The position numbers were made by a program, and so were the translations under genes. From DASQPJ01 sp036268355 (GTDB taxonomy: Bacteria > Actinomycetota > Actinomycetes > Sporichthyales > Sporichthyaceae): a DNA stretch of 64,000 nt. How positions within the stretch are numbered: position 1 is the first letter of the stretch; every line of letters starts with the position of its first letter. A model generated the notes under the pieces. The model was not told the origin of the DNA. It saw only the letters and a list, made by a program, of their open reading frames with translations, and did no database searches. The stretch covers positions 1 through 64,000 of the forward strand of contig DATAUG010000036.1 in the NCBI GenBank assembly GCA_036268355.1, read 5' to 3'. Of this stretch, positions 19,158-28,065 are shown piece by piece.

Positions 19158-19624
19158 TTACCAGATAGGCTAATCCGTGGATTTGCCCCATCGACGGGCT
19201 GGGCCCCGTCGAGGCCGACGGAACCCGAATGGCGATGGCGGTCAGGTCATTGAGCACCGGCCGCTCGAGCCCGGCCAGGCCCCGACGATAACCTCAGTAG
19301 CGGTGGGATTTTCGAGCCCTCTACTACGATCTCCGTAGTTGGCTCGCGTAGCCTCCGTCGTCCGGGAATTCAGTGCACGTACGTCGACGTGCCCGCTATG
19401 GTTTCGGTCATCTGCCAAATGCCTGAGGCGGTGGTCGCGAAGAATTAAGTTTCTTCTGCAAAACGCGTGCCTCCCAGAACAAGCTCCCGATTCCGCGCCG
19501 CTGTCAACGGCTCCCGCGAGTTGCGCCATTCGGGTCGACCGGCGGCCGCGATGCCCGACTCCCCGCCCTCGTCGTGGTGGCACCGACCCGGTTCGCCCGC
19601 GGGTCGGCCGGGGAAGGGTGCAAC
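19158..19624 (+). promoter_or_regulatory. Proline dehydrogenase upstream region with operator-like inverted repeats
   Basis: No credible gene in about 465 bases. ACTACG-N5-CGTAGT at 19323-19339 is a perfect spaced inverted repeat typical of dimeric regulators, and GCACGT-N6-ACGTGC lies at about 19376-19393. A ribosome site GGGAAGGG (19610-19617) precedes the ATG at 19625. Composition is less G+C-rich than the flanking genes around 19400-19480. Confidence 0.4.
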
Positions 19625-20578
19625 ATGATCGTCGTGAAGCCCTCGAAGATGATGCGTGGCGCGATCCTGGCCGCCGCCCGTTCCGATGCGATCCGGTCGG
19701 CGGTGGTGGCGGCGCCGGGGACGCGCGCGATCGTCCGCCGGTTCGTTGCCGGCCAGGAACTGCCCGAGGCCGTGCGGGTCGCCGGGGAACTGGTCGGCCG
19801 TGGGCTGCACGTCTCGCTGGACCATCTCGGCGAGGACACCGCCGGCCGCTCCGACGCCGAGGCGATGCGCGACTCATGCGTGGCCGCCCTCACCGCGTTG
19901 GCCGCGTCCGGACTGACCCCCCGCGCCGAGATATCGGTGAAGCTGTCCTCGCTCGGACAGGCCCTGGGCCCCGACGGCAACAAACTCGCGACCGAGAACG
20001 CCTGGAAGATCTGCGAGGCGGCTTCGGAGTTGGGGACCACGGTCACCCTGGACATGGAGGACCACACCACGACCGACGCGACGCTACAGGCGCTGCGGGA
20101 ACTGCGTACCGCATATCCCTGGGTAGGCGCCGTGTTGCAGGCCTACCTGCACCGGACGCTGACCGACGCCCGCGAGCTGTCCGGCCCGGATTCCCGGGTG
20201 CGGTTGTGCAAGGGCGCCTACCGCGAACCGGCGTCGGTGGCGATCCAGGACCCGGCCGAGGTCGACCGCAACTACGTGCGCTGCCTGCGGGTTCTGATGG
20301 AGGGTCAGGGACGTCCGATGGTCGCCACCCACGACCCCCGGCTGATCGCGATCGCCGGCCGATTGGCGTCGGTGGTCGGTCGGGCCGACGGTCAGTTCGA
20401 GTACCAGATGCTGCACGGGGTACGCCCGGACGAGCAGCTCCGGCTGGCCGAGAGCGGAGCGACCGTGCGCGTGTACGTGCCGTTCGGCAACCAGTGGTAC
20501 CCGTACCTGATGCGCCGGCTCGCCGAACGCCCGGCCAACGTCGCCTTCTTCACCCGGGCCGTGCTCACGAAGGGCTGA
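19625..20578 (+). CDS. Proline dehydrogenase (monofunctional PutA/PRODH)
   Basis: FAD enzyme oxidising proline to pyrroline-5-carboxylate. The 317-aa TIM barrel contains EISVKLSSLG, TLDMEDHTTTD, AVLQAYLHRT, VRLCKGAYREP, MVATHDPRLI, FEYQMLHGVRP and VRVYVPFGNQWYPYLMRRLAERP, the substrate-binding helix with paired arginines. Length matches short Gram-positive PRODH. ATG 19625 has GGGAAGGG upstream. The next gene is ProC, which runs the opposite reaction direction from pyrroline-5-carboxylate to proline; a long hairpin separates the two, so they are probably not co-transcribed at equal levels. Confidence 0.95.
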   Translation: MIVVKPSKMMRGAILAAARSDAIRSAVVAAPGTRAIVRRFVAGQELPEAVRVAGELVGRGLHVSLDHLGEDTAGRSDAEAMRDSCVAALTALAASGLTPRAEISVKLSSLGQALGPDGNKLATENAWKICEAASELGTTVTLDMEDHTTTDATLQALRELRTAYPWVGAVLQAYLHRTLTDARELSGPDSRVRLCKGAYREPASVAIQDPAEVDRNYVRCLRVLMEGQGRPMVATHDPRLIAIAGRLASVVGRADGQFEYQMLHGVRPDEQLRLAESGATVRVYVPFGNQWYPYLMRRLAERPANVAFFTRAVLTKG

Positions 20579-20584
20579 GCGTCC

Positions 20585-20635
20585 GTTGCGCCCGGCTGAC
20601 CCGACGCTATTAGCGTCGGGTCAGCCGGACGCAAC
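20585..20635 (+). terminator. Very long hairpin between proline dehydrogenase and proC (H1)
   Basis: Arms 20585-20609 and 20611-20635 are complementary at 24 of 25 positions (C20591/A20629 mismatch), with one central base at 20610. It begins 7 bases after the proline dehydrogenase stop and ends 16 bases before proC. Much longer than a usual terminator and without a T run, but it would block read-through in either direction. Confidence 0.65.
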
Positions 20636-20651
20636 GTGGGAGGGTGGCGGA

Positions 20652-21461
20652 ATGACGCAGCGGGTGGCCGTGCTCGGCGGCGGCAAGATGGGCGAGGCGT
20701 TGCTGTCCGGGATGTTGCGGGCCGGGCGCACCGCCGATGCGGTGGTCGTGGCCGAGCGGCACCCGGAACGCGCCAAGTTCCTGCGCGACACCTACGGGGT
20801 CGCCACGCCCAGCAACATCGAGGCCGCGAAGTCCGCCGACATCCTGCTGCTGGCTGTGAAGCCGCAGGACATGGCAGCGCTGCTCACCGAGATCGGTGGC
20901 GGCGTCCGACCGGACCAGTTGGTCGTGTCGGTCGCCGCGGGTATACCGACCGCGTTCATCGAGCGCCACGTCGGCGCCGATGTGCCGGTCGTCCGGGTCA
21001 TGTCGAACACTGCCGCGTTGGTCGACGCGGCGATGAGCGCGATCTCGCCGGGCTCGAACGCCGGCCCGGAGCACCTGCTCATCGCCGAGAGTCTGTTGAA
21101 GCCGGTCGGTGAGGTCATCCGGGTGCCGGAATCCCAGCTGGATGCGGTCACCGCACTGTCCGGGTCCGGCCCCGCGTATTTCTTCTACCTGGTCGAGGCC
21201 ATGACCGAGGCCGGGATCCTGCTCGGGCTGTCCCGCGAGGTGGCGCACAACCTGATCGTGCAGACGGCGATCGGCTCGGCCCGGATGCTCAAGGAGACGG
21301 GGGAGCATCCGGTGAAGCTGCGCGAGGCGGTGATGTCCCCGGCCGGGACGACGATCGCGGCGATCCGCGAGATGGAGAACCACGGCGTGCGGGCCGCGCT
21401 GCTGGACGCGTTGGAGGCGGCCCGCGACCGGTCCCGCGAGCTGGCGTCCGGCATCGGCTGA
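20652..21461 (+). CDS. proC: Pyrroline-5-carboxylate reductase
   Basis: Last step of proline synthesis, NAD(P)H-dependent. The 269-aa protein starts with the Rossmann motif VLGGGKMGEALLSGML and contains LLLAVKPQDM, VVRVMSNTAALV and the C-terminal proline-binding signature LSGSGPAYFFYLVEAM and SPAGTTIAAI. ATG 20652 follows GGGAGGGTGGCGGA. Order matches mycobacterial proC (Rv0500) just upstream of the Rv0500A/Rv0500B small genes, although here a deacetylase and a phosphatase-like gene intervene. Confidence 0.97.
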   Translation: MTQRVAVLGGGKMGEALLSGMLRAGRTADAVVVAERHPERAKFLRDTYGVATPSNIEAAKSADILLLAVKPQDMAALLTEIGGGVRPDQLVVSVAAGIPTAFIERHVGADVPVVRVMSNTAALVDAAMSAISPGSNAGPEHLLIAESLLKPVGEVIRVPESQLDAVTALSGSGPAYFFYLVEAMTEAGILLGLSREVAHNLIVQTAIGSARMLKETGEHPVKLREAVMSPAGTTIAAIREMENHGVRAALLDALEAARDRSRELASGIG

Positions 21462-21483
21462 GGCTCCCCGCCACCTGGAAGCC

Positions 21484-21548
21484 GCATCTTCTGGCGTGTC
21501 GCGCGCCTTTCCGGAGTCGCGAAGGGCGCGCGACACGCCCGAAGATGC
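21484..21548. terminator. Long intergenic hairpin after proC (H2)
   Basis: Arms 21484-21507 and 21525-21548 pair at 23 of 24 positions (one T/C mismatch at the ninth base), loop of 17 bases. The stem begins GCATCTTC and includes GGCGTGTCGCGCGCC. Lies between proC and the deacetylase gene. Confidence 0.65.
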
Positions 21549-21577
21549 CCGGGAGGAGGCGCGCTAGGTTCGAGGCC

Positions 21578-22765
21578 ATGAGGTGCTCCACGCCGACGCG
21601 GATCATGTGGGACCCCGACCTGATCGGCTACAACTTCGGCCGCGGCCACCCGCTCGCCCCGGTCCGTGTCGATCTGACCATGCGGCTGGCCCGGGAGTTC
21701 GGGATCCTGGACCGGCCGGACGTCACCGTGACCGCGGCGGTTGCCGCCCAGGAGAAGACCCTTCGACTGCTGCACGAGGCGCCGTACCTGGCCGCCGTGC
21801 AGCGGGCGGGCACCGATCCGCGTGCGGTCGACCTCTACCGGGGTCTGGGAACGGGCGACAACCCCACCTTCCACGGCATGTACGAGGCCTCCGCCCTGGT
21901 CGCCGGGCAGAGCGTGGCCGCGGCCGAGGTGGTCTGGCGCGGCGAGGTCGGGCACTCGGTGAACATCGCCGGGGGACTGCACCACGCGCTGGCCGGGGCC
22001 GCCAGCGGTTTCTGCGTGTTCAACGACGTCGCCCTGGGAATCGCCCGGCTGCTGGAGCTGGGCGCCGAGCGGGTGGCCTACGTGGACGTCGACGTGCACC
22101 ACGGCGACGGGGTGCAGGCGCTGTTCTGGGACGACCCCCGGGTCCTGACGATCTCGCTGCACGAATCGGGTCGCACGCTGTTCCCGGGGACGGGGTTCCC
22201 GCACGAGACCGGCGGGCCCGGCGCGCTCGGCACGGCCGTGAACGTGGCGTTGCCTGCGGGCACCGGCGACGCGGGCTGGCTGCGCGCCTTCGAGGCCGTC
22301 GTGCCGCCGCTGCTGCGAGCCTTCGCCCCGCAGGTGCTCGTCACCCAGCACGGCTGCGACACCCACGCCGAGGACCCCTTGGCCCACCTCACGATGACCG
22401 TCGACGGGCAACGCCGCTCCTATGCCCGTTTGCACGAACTGGCCCACGAGGTCTGCGACGGCCGCTGGATGGCGACCGGCGGGGGCGGCTACGCCTTGGT
22501 GGACGTCGTGCCGCGGTCCTGGACCCACCTGCTGGCCGAGCTGACCGGGGATCCGTTGGACCCGACGCTCGAGACGGCCGCGGATTGGCAGGCCCATGTC
22601 AGCTCCCTCGGCGCCACCCCGCCGCGCCGGATGACCGACGGGGCCGATGCCGCCTTCGCCGAATGGGATGCACCCGGGGTGGATGACGCCGTGGACGACG
22701 CCGTGCGGGCCACCCGGCAGGCTGTTTTCGGCCACCACGGGCTGGACCCGAACCGGGCGGCCTGA
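21578..22765 (+). CDS. Histone-deacetylase-family protein, AcuC-like
   Basis: Zinc-dependent deacetylase fold of about 395 aa; bacterial relatives deacetylate acetyl-CoA synthetase (AcuC). Family landmarks are GGLHHA, FCVFNDVALGI, the metal site VDVDVHHGDGVQ, SLHESGRTLFPGTG, QHGCDTHAEDPLAHL and the C-terminal GGGGYAL. ATG 21578 follows GAGG; an in-frame ATG at 21545 lies within hairpin H2's flank and is less likely. The next gene starts 5 bases after the stop, indicating co-transcription. Confidence 0.9.
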   Translation: MRCSTPTRIMWDPDLIGYNFGRGHPLAPVRVDLTMRLAREFGILDRPDVTVTAAVAAQEKTLRLLHEAPYLAAVQRAGTDPRAVDLYRGLGTGDNPTFHGMYEASALVAGQSVAAAEVVWRGEVGHSVNIAGGLHHALAGAASGFCVFNDVALGIARLLELGAERVAYVDVDVHHGDGVQALFWDDPRVLTISLHESGRTLFPGTGFPHETGGPGALGTAVNVALPAGTGDAGWLRAFEAVVPPLLRAFAPQVLVTQHGCDTHAEDPLAHLTMTVDGQRRSYARLHELAHEVCDGRWMATGGGGYALVDVVPRSWTHLLAELTGDPLDPTLETAADWQAHVSSLGATPPRRMTDGADAAFAEWDAPGVDDAVDDAVRATRQAVFGHHGLDPNRAA

Positions 22766-22770
22766 GGCGA

Positions 22771-23556
22771 GTGTTGCGTTCCCGACTGCGCGAACACCTG
22801 GTCAGCTCGGCCATCGCCGGCGCTGTGGCCACCCCACGGGAGGCCAATCTGCACACCTACCGGAATTTTGCCTCGGGCGGGCCGTACCACCGGTTCGGTC
22901 TGACGTCGCCGAGGTCCTGGACGGCCGAGGAGGTGCTGTCGCTGATGGCCCGCCGGTGCGGCGTCAACCCGGACCCCGGGTATCTGACCGGTCCCGACAC
23001 CATCGACCCGGAACGCACTCTGGCGGCCCTGGACGCTGCCGCCGCATGCCTGGCGCAGACCGCTGCCGCGCGCGGCAGCGTCCTGCTGGCGACCGGGCAC
23101 CCGTCCGGGCTGCTGCAGGTCCACCTGGGCCTGGCCGCCGCCCTGCGTGCCGCGGGCTGTCGAATGTTGATGCCGGCCACCGGCTGGCGGTACCAGGAAC
23201 GCAGGCGGGGCGAGGACGAGACGCGCGAGATCCGGTGGGTGGGCGACGTGGCGATGGTGTCCAACCACGGCGAGCTCAACCACACCCACTCGGCCCGGCC
23301 CATGCAGGGCATCCTCGCGGAGCTGGCCGAGACCGGGCAGGAGCTGCCGGACCTGGTGGTCGCCGACCACGGCTGGGCGGGTGCCGGTGGCGAGGCGGGA
23401 GCACGTGTGGTGGGGTTCGCCGACTGCAACGACCCCGCCCTGTTTGTCGGCCAGGAGGACGGGAAGGTGGAGGTCGTGGTCCCGCTGGACGACAACGTGA
23501 CGCCTGCGCTGTACCTGCCGGTGGTGGAATATCTGCGGCAAGCGGCCGGGATCTGA
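22771..23556 (+). CDS. Actinobacterial phosphatase-family protein, function uncertain
   Basis: 261 aa, GTG start 5 bases after the deacetylase gene. It resembles a conserved actinobacterial family usually named phosphatase: REHLVSSAIAGAVATPREANLHTYRNFASG at the N-terminus (positions about 7-36), VNPDPGYLTGPDTIDPERT, VLLATGHPSGLLQVH, SNHGELNHTHSARPM, PDLVVADHGWAGAG and VVGFADCNDPALF. Conserved His and Asp residues are compatible with a metal-dependent hydrolase, but no catalytic mechanism can be assigned from the sequence. In streptomycetes a homologue also lies close to the small HTH gene that follows here. Confidence 0.7.
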   Translation: MLRSRLREHLVSSAIAGAVATPREANLHTYRNFASGGPYHRFGLTSPRSWTAEEVLSLMARRCGVNPDPGYLTGPDTIDPERTLAALDAAAACLAQTAAARGSVLLATGHPSGLLQVHLGLAAALRAAGCRMLMPATGWRYQERRRGEDETREIRWVGDVAMVSNHGELNHTHSARPMQGILAELAETGQELPDLVVADHGWAGAGGEAGARVVGFADCNDPALFVGQEDGKVEVVVPLDDNVTPALYLPVVEYLRQAAGI

Positions 23557-23802
23557 GGAAAATTCGTCCCTGCGAGTGGTAAAGCGTTGGCGTCACCCGG
23601 CCCGACATGTCATCAAATATCGGTCTTGAATGGTCAACGCGTGTCGCTCCGACGGCTCCACCCGTGATCAGGCACAATGCGGCCCCTTCCCCATCTGTAC
23701 CTCTGGCCACTAATGTTGACGTGTTCACGTAGGAGCCCGCCTTCGTGACACCGCGAGCCCTACCCTCGTGGCGCCGTTGTGGTTGAAAGGGTCGGTGCGT
23801 CC

Positions 23803-24012
23803 ATGGCTTCGAACGAGCAGCCGCTGGCAGACGTCTCGTTCCTGACCGTGGCCGAAGTGGCCACGAAGATGCGGGTGTCGAAGATGACCGTCTATCGCCT
23901 GGTGCACAACGGTGAGCTGCCCGCGGTCCGCGTGGGGCGCTCGTTCCGCGTTCCGGAGAATGCCGTCCAGGCTTACCTGCAGTCCTCGTACTACGAGGCC
24001 GACATCGGCTGA
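23803..24012 (+). CDS. Excisionase-like helix-turn-helix regulator (Rv0500A / BdtA-like)
   Basis: 69-aa MerR/excisionase-type winged-helix protein. FLTVAEVATKMRVSKMTVYR is the HTH and LPAVRVGRSFRVPENAV the wing. It closely resembles mycobacterial Rv0500A and streptomycete BdtA (a BldD target) rather than phage Xis, and has the same neighbours (proC upstream, bS22 and epimerase downstream). The ATG at 23803 gives the family N-terminus; GAAAGGG at 23785-23791 is a plausible ribosome site. The 245-base upstream stretch carries TTGACGTGTTCACG around 23716 and no gene. Its role is inferred as developmental or housekeeping regulation. Confidence 0.85.
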   Translation: MASNEQPLADVSFLTVAEVATKMRVSKMTVYRLVHNGELPAVRVGRSFRVPENAVQAYLQSSYYEADIG

Positions 24013-24150
24013 CGGTCCGTCAGATTCATCCTGGGACGCCGATCCGCATCCGCGGGTCGGCGTCGCGTGCGTCATGGGTAGGCTGAGCCGGGTTCGCGCG
24101 GCTTGGCTGCGCGCGGCGTCACCGGCGAGAGCGACCGAAGGAAGTACCCA

Positions 24151-24249
24151 GTGGGCTCCGTAATCAAGAAGCGCCGCAAGCGCATGGCCAAGAAGAAGCA
24201 CCGCAAGCTGCTGAAGCGGACCCGGGTCCAGCGCCGCAACAAGAAGTAG
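24151..24249 (+). CDS. Small ribosomal subunit protein bS22 (AURKAIP1/COX24 domain)
   Basis: A 32-aa, extremely basic protein starting at GTG 24151: it begins MGSVIKKRRKRMAKKKH and ends RTRVQRRNKK. It is nearly identical in pattern to mycobacterial Rv0500B, which structural work placed in the 30S subunit as bS22. GAAGGAAG lies about 10 bases upstream. Its place between the Rv0500A-like HTH gene and the epimerase is the conserved actinobacterial arrangement, which supports it despite the tiny size. Confidence 0.9.
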   Translation: MGSVIKKRRKRMAKKKHRKLLKRTRVQRRNKK

Positions 24250-24344
24250 GGCGCTGCAGGGGGTCGGGCCAAAGCGATGCACACAGCCGCACGCGGCGCA
24301 CCGTGGGCACAGCTAGGCACGTGGCCAACGCCCAGGGGTAGTTG

Positions 24345-25424
24345 ATGGGGCGCACAGTTCTGGTCACCGGGGTGGCGCAGCCCCTCGGTAGTCGACTGGT
24401 ACGCCGACTGAACGATGAGCCGGGCGTGGACCGGGTGATCGGTATCGACATCGTGCCGCCGCGTACCGACCTGGGCCGCGCCGAGTTCGTCCGCGCCGAC
24501 ATCCGCAACCCGATCATCGCCCGGGTCATCGGTGCCGCGGAGGTCGACACCGTGGTCCACATGAGCGTCAGCCGGTCCGGGAACGGTGCGGCCAGCCGGT
24601 CGTCGGTCAAGGAAGTCAACGTGATCGGCACGATGCAACTGCTGGCGGCCTGTCAGAAGGCGCCCGGCCTGCGGCGGCTGATCGTGAAGTCCACGACCGC
24701 GGTATACGGCTCCTCCTTCCGTGACCCGGCGATGTTCACCGAGTCGACCGAGCCGGTCGTCGCGCCGCGCGGCGGCTACGCGAAGGACGCGGTCGAGGTC
24801 GAGAGCTATGTGCGGGGCTTCGGTCGGCGCCGGGCCGATGTGGCGGTCGCCGTGCTGCGGTTCGCCAACTTCATGGGTCCCGAGGTCGACTCGCCGCTCA
24901 CCCGGTTGTTCACGATGCCGATCGTCGCGACCCCGCTGGGCCATGACCCGCGCCTGCAGTTCGTGCACGTCGACGACGGGCTGGAGGTGTTGCGTCGCGC
25001 CGTCGTGGGCGATCACCAGGGAATCTTCAACGTGGCCGGCGACGGCGTCCTGCTGCTGTCCCAGGCCGCCCGCAGGGCCGGTCGACCGACGGTGGCCCTG
25101 CCGGCCGCAGCGTTGAACGGTGTCGGCGGGATGCTGCGCCGGGCCGGGGTGCTCAACCTCAGCGATGAGCTCGTCGAGTTCCTGACCCACGGCAGGGCGG
25201 TCGACACCTCCCGACTGTGGGAGCGGTTCGGCTTCCGGCCGGCCTACAGCACCCCGCGTGCCTTTGAGGAGTTCCTGGACGCCCGAGGACGGGGGCCGCT
25301 GACGGCCGAACGACTGGCCTTCGCCGCCGAGCACGCGCTTGACGCGGTCCGGGTCGTCACGCAGGTCGTGCCGCACCCGCGTCGGCCCGATCTCGCGGCG
25401 ATCGGGGAGTCCGTCGATGAATGA
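24345..25424 (+). CDS. NAD-dependent epimerase/dehydratase (short-chain SDR, Rv0501-like)
   Basis: 359-aa extended SDR. The N-terminal Rossmann motif reads TGVAQPLGSRL, DIRNP and VVHMSVSRSG follow, and the YxxxK catalytic pair appears as YAKDA near residue 145. Order upstream of a 1-acylglycerol-3-phosphate acyltransferase matches mycobacterial galE2-Rv0502. The substrate is unknown; assignment as UDP-galactose epimerase is not warranted. ATG 24345 follows AGGGGTAG. The stop codon overlaps the acyltransferase start by 8 bases. Confidence 0.85.
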   Translation: MGRTVLVTGVAQPLGSRLVRRLNDEPGVDRVIGIDIVPPRTDLGRAEFVRADIRNPIIARVIGAAEVDTVVHMSVSRSGNGAASRSSVKEVNVIGTMQLLAACQKAPGLRRLIVKSTTAVYGSSFRDPAMFTESTEPVVAPRGGYAKDAVEVESYVRGFGRRRADVAVAVLRFANFMGPEVDSPLTRLFTMPIVATPLGHDPRLQFVHVDDGLEVLRRAVVGDHQGIFNVAGDGVLLLSQAARRAGRPTVALPAAALNGVGGMLRRAGVLNLSDELVEFLTHGRAVDTSRLWERFGFRPAYSTPRAFEEFLDARGRGPLTAERLAFAAEHALDAVRVVTQVVPHPRRPDLAAIGESVDE

Positions 25425-26385
25425 GGCCAGGGTGATTCCGTTCGGCCCACAGGCCCGCCGTTCGACGTCCGGGGCCCCGGCGGCGAGCGTGCCGCGGGCG
25501 CTGCCCGATCCAGCGGTGGCGGAGCCGGTAGAGGATGGCCCGATGCGGGCCCTGGACCGCGCGGTCGCCGGGGGCATGGCCTTCCTGCGTCGTCGACTGT
25601 CCGGCGAGTACTCCGTCGACGAGTTCGGGTTCGACGCCGAACTCACCGAGGCGGTGCTGCTGGCGCCGTTCCGGCCGTTGTTCGCCAATTGGTTCCGCGT
25701 CGAGGTCCGCGGGTTGGCGAACATCCCCGACCGGGGCGGCGCGCTGGTCGTGGCCAACCACTCCGGCACCCTCCCGCTCGACGCGATCATGACGATGATC
25801 GCGCTACGCGATCACCACCCCGCGGGTCGGTGCCTGCGGCCACTGGGTGCCGATCTGCTCTTCGGTACCCCGTTCCTGGGGACGCTGGCCCGCAAGTCCG
25901 GTGCCACGTTGGCCTGTGTCCCCGACGCCGAACGGTTGTTGCACGCCGGCGAGGTGGTCGGCGTCTGGCCGGAGGGCTACAAGGGGCTCGGCAAGCCGTT
26001 CCGGGACCGTTACAAGCTGCAACGGTTCGGCCGCGGCGGCTTCGTGGCGGCCGCGCTGCACACCCGGACGCCCATCGTGCCGACGGCGATCGTGGGCGCC
26101 GAGGAGATCTACCCGGTGCTCGGCAACCTGCGGTCGGTCGCCCGGGCGCTGGGGCTGCCGTACCTGCCGGTCACCCCTACGTTCCCGCTGCTGGGACCGG
26201 CCGGGCTGATCCCGCTGCCGTCCAAGTGGATCATCGAGTTCGGCACGCCGATCGCCACCGACGACCAACCGGCGGGCGCGGCCGAGGACCCGATGGTGGT
26301 CTTCGACCTGGCCGACCGCGTCCGGGAGTCGGTTCAGGCCGACCTCTACCGGCTGTTAATGCAACGCCGCTCGGTCTTCACCTGA
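25417..26385 (+). CDS. PlsC-type lysophospholipid acyltransferase (Rv0502-like)
   Basis: 322-aa membrane-associated acyltransferase. The catalytic NHx4D motif is NHSGTLPLD near residue 115, followed by an FGTPFLGTLARKSGAT block, a VWPEGYKGLGKPFRDRYKL block matching the substrate-phosphate-binding EGxR-type motif, and FVAAALHTRTPIVPTAIVGAEE. The first ~45 residues are Pro/Ala-rich and variable. ATG 25417 overlaps the upstream epimerase gene. Likely role is acylation of a glycerophospholipid or related precursor, inferred from the fold. Confidence 0.88.
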   Translation: MNEARVIPFGPQARRSTSGAPAASVPRALPDPAVAEPVEDGPMRALDRAVAGGMAFLRRRLSGEYSVDEFGFDAELTEAVLLAPFRPLFANWFRVEVRGLANIPDRGGALVVANHSGTLPLDAIMTMIALRDHHPAGRCLRPLGADLLFGTPFLGTLARKSGATLACVPDAERLLHAGEVVGVWPEGYKGLGKPFRDRYKLQRFGRGGFVAAALHTRTPIVPTAIVGAEEIYPVLGNLRSVARALGLPYLPVTPTFPLLGPAGLIPLPSKWIIEFGTPIATDDQPAGAAEDPMVVFDLADRVRESVQADLYRLLMQRRSVFT

Positions 26386-26657
26386 TTTCGGCGCCGGCCG
26401 GGCGCCTCGCTGCGACGCGAAGCGCTACGGGCCTTCGCCGTGCAATCACAGGGGGCGTCGTCGTCGCCGATACAGGCGATTGAGGCGAGAGCAGCGCGAG
26501 AGCGAGCTTGCGAGCCCTCGCAGCTGCCGAGCCGATTGAAGCCTGTTGACCGCAGGGAACACAAAACCCGGTATCGGCTCCTCCTCCGCCTTGCGATGCA
26601 TCCCGGCCAATCGCCGAAATCCGCGGAGCGCAACCAGTGCGTCTGGACGGTCGCCGA
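26386..26657. other. Intergenic stretch between convergent genes, no gene seen
   Basis: 272 bases between the acyltransferase and the minus-strand RsbN-like gene. It is rich in GCGAAGCG and GAGCGAG words, like the 93-bp repeats at 28066-28238, but no clear terminator or RNA gene was found. Confidence 0.4.
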
Positions 26658-27911
26658 CTACCGGTCGGACTGCAGGTGGGTGTAGTGCCCACCCAACCGG
26701 GCCAGGCTGAAGTCCAGGCCAGAGGTCAGGCTGCCCGGGATCATGGCGTCGATCGAGGAGTCCGGTAGCGGAAGCAGGCCGAGCAGCCAGGAGCCGTTGC
26801 CGGCCGCCGACGCGGCCGGGGTGCTGTGCACCGAACCGTCGGTGTAGTCGGGCGCCACGTCGCCGGAGGCCATCTCCACGCTCGGTTGGCCGGTCGGGTC
26901 GAGCACCTCCGAATCCACCAGGTGTCGGACGTTGCGCTCGAACTCGCTCTGATGCCGCGGGGCCCGCGGCTGCTGCGCGGCCGCGGCGGTGTGGGCGCCC
27001 TGGCCGGCCGCGGCCACCGCGTCGTCGACCGACCGCACCGTGTGGCTCGTCCAACCGTTCAGGTCGTCGCGGTCGGATCCGGATCGGCTGGCCCGGGCGG
27101 CCGGAGCCGGGGCCGCAGCCGCACGCAGCGGCACGGCGTGCACGGTCCGATCCAGGGACGCCGCCGGCACGGAACCGCCGGTCGCCGAGGCGACCCGCGC
27201 GGCGATGCCCTGCACCTGCCCGATCAGCGAGTCCTGCTTGGGCAACAGCTCGGCGGGAAGCAGGGCGCGCACGGCGTCCAACGTCGCCGAGCGCCGGGCG
27301 ACGAACTCCTCCAGGGGGGCGAGCACCTTCGCGTCGGCGGCGTGGTCGAACGCCGCGAACAGGCGGTTGCTGCCCGCGGCCAGCGCGTCCGACATGTCGG
27401 ACAGCGTGTCGCGCAGCTCCTGGACCAGCACCGGGTCGGCGCTCTGCCCGGCGTTCTTACGCAGCAGCGCCTGGACCTCGGACAGCCTGTTGCCGGCTAT
27501 CGACAGGTACTGCTCGCCCTTCGCCCGATCGCCGTTGGCCAGGGCCAGTTGGACGTCCTCGACGGCGCGCTTGACCTCGTAGAGGCGCTCGCCCGGCAGG
27601 GCGTGCGTGCTGGCGACCGCGGTGGCCGCGATGCCGCCGGTGGAGAGCGTGAGCACGGCACCGGCGGCGACCAGGCGCCGACGCCACGGGGCGATCGCGG
27701 ACGGACGCGCCAAGGGGGTCACCCCGACGGCCAGCAACCGACGGCGCAGGAGGTCGCGGAAGTCGGCGTTCGGCCCGACGATGGCACCCGCTGCGGACAG
27801 GCCGCCTGCGAGACGTGCCAGCATCATCGCCTGGGCATCTGCCGGAACCGCGGACTCGAGCGCGGCCGCGAACTGCCGGCTGCCGCGCCGCTCCGCCGGC
27901 CTCACCGTCAT
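26658..27911 (-). CDS. RsbN-like anti-sigma factor (DUF5667 membrane protein)
   Basis: 417 aa from ATG 27911 (GGGGG-type ribosome site; GTG 27920 possible). The cytoplasmic N-terminus (about 80 residues) would bind the sigma factor. A single membrane segment follows at about residues 81-101 (RLVAAGAVLTLSTGG...), then the DUF5667 signature ALPGERLYEVKRAVEDVQLALA and a helical extracytoplasmic region, ending in a low-complexity Ala/Pro-rich tail. In streptomycetes rsbN lies directly downstream of the sigma gene bldN; the same order is seen here with the bldN-like gene 340 bases upstream. Sigma-factor partnership is inferred from this pairing. Confidence 0.75.
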   Translation of the reverse strand: MTVRPAERRGSRQFAAALESAVPADAQAMMLARLAGGLSAAGAIVGPNADFRDLLRRRLLAVGVTPLARPSAIAPWRRRLVAAGAVLTLSTGGIAATAVASTHALPGERLYEVKRAVEDVQLALANGDRAKGEQYLSIAGNRLSEVQALLRKNAGQSADPVLVQELRDTLSDMSDALAAGSNRLFAAFDHAADAKVLAPLEEFVARRSATLDAVRALLPAELLPKQDSLIGQVQGIAARVASATGGSVPAASLDRTVHAVPLRAAAAPAPAARASRSGSDRDDLNGWTSHTVRSVDDAVAAAGQGAHTAAAAQQPRAPRHQSEFERNVRHLVDSEVLDPTGQPSVEMASGDVAPDYTDGSVHSTPAASAAGNGSWLLGLLPLPDSSIDAMIPGSLTSGLDFSLARLGGHYTHLQSDR

Positions 27912-28065
27912 TTGGTGCACCCCCGCCCACGCTCCCGTCGGTCAGCACAACGAAACGCCTGGCCGGAAGTTACGCTCCGAGCCCGCGGGGCCGCGCACCG
28001 CGACGGCCCGGCAGATTTTGTCGCGAACCGCATAGCTGAGCCGTTGAAGGTTTTGCGAGTGCAGC

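Noticed and set aside
27716..27732. Fourth copy of the GGGTGwCACCC repeat (GGGGGTCACCCC)
   Set aside because: It lies inside the rsbN-like gene, is shorter, and lacks the paired second palindrome.
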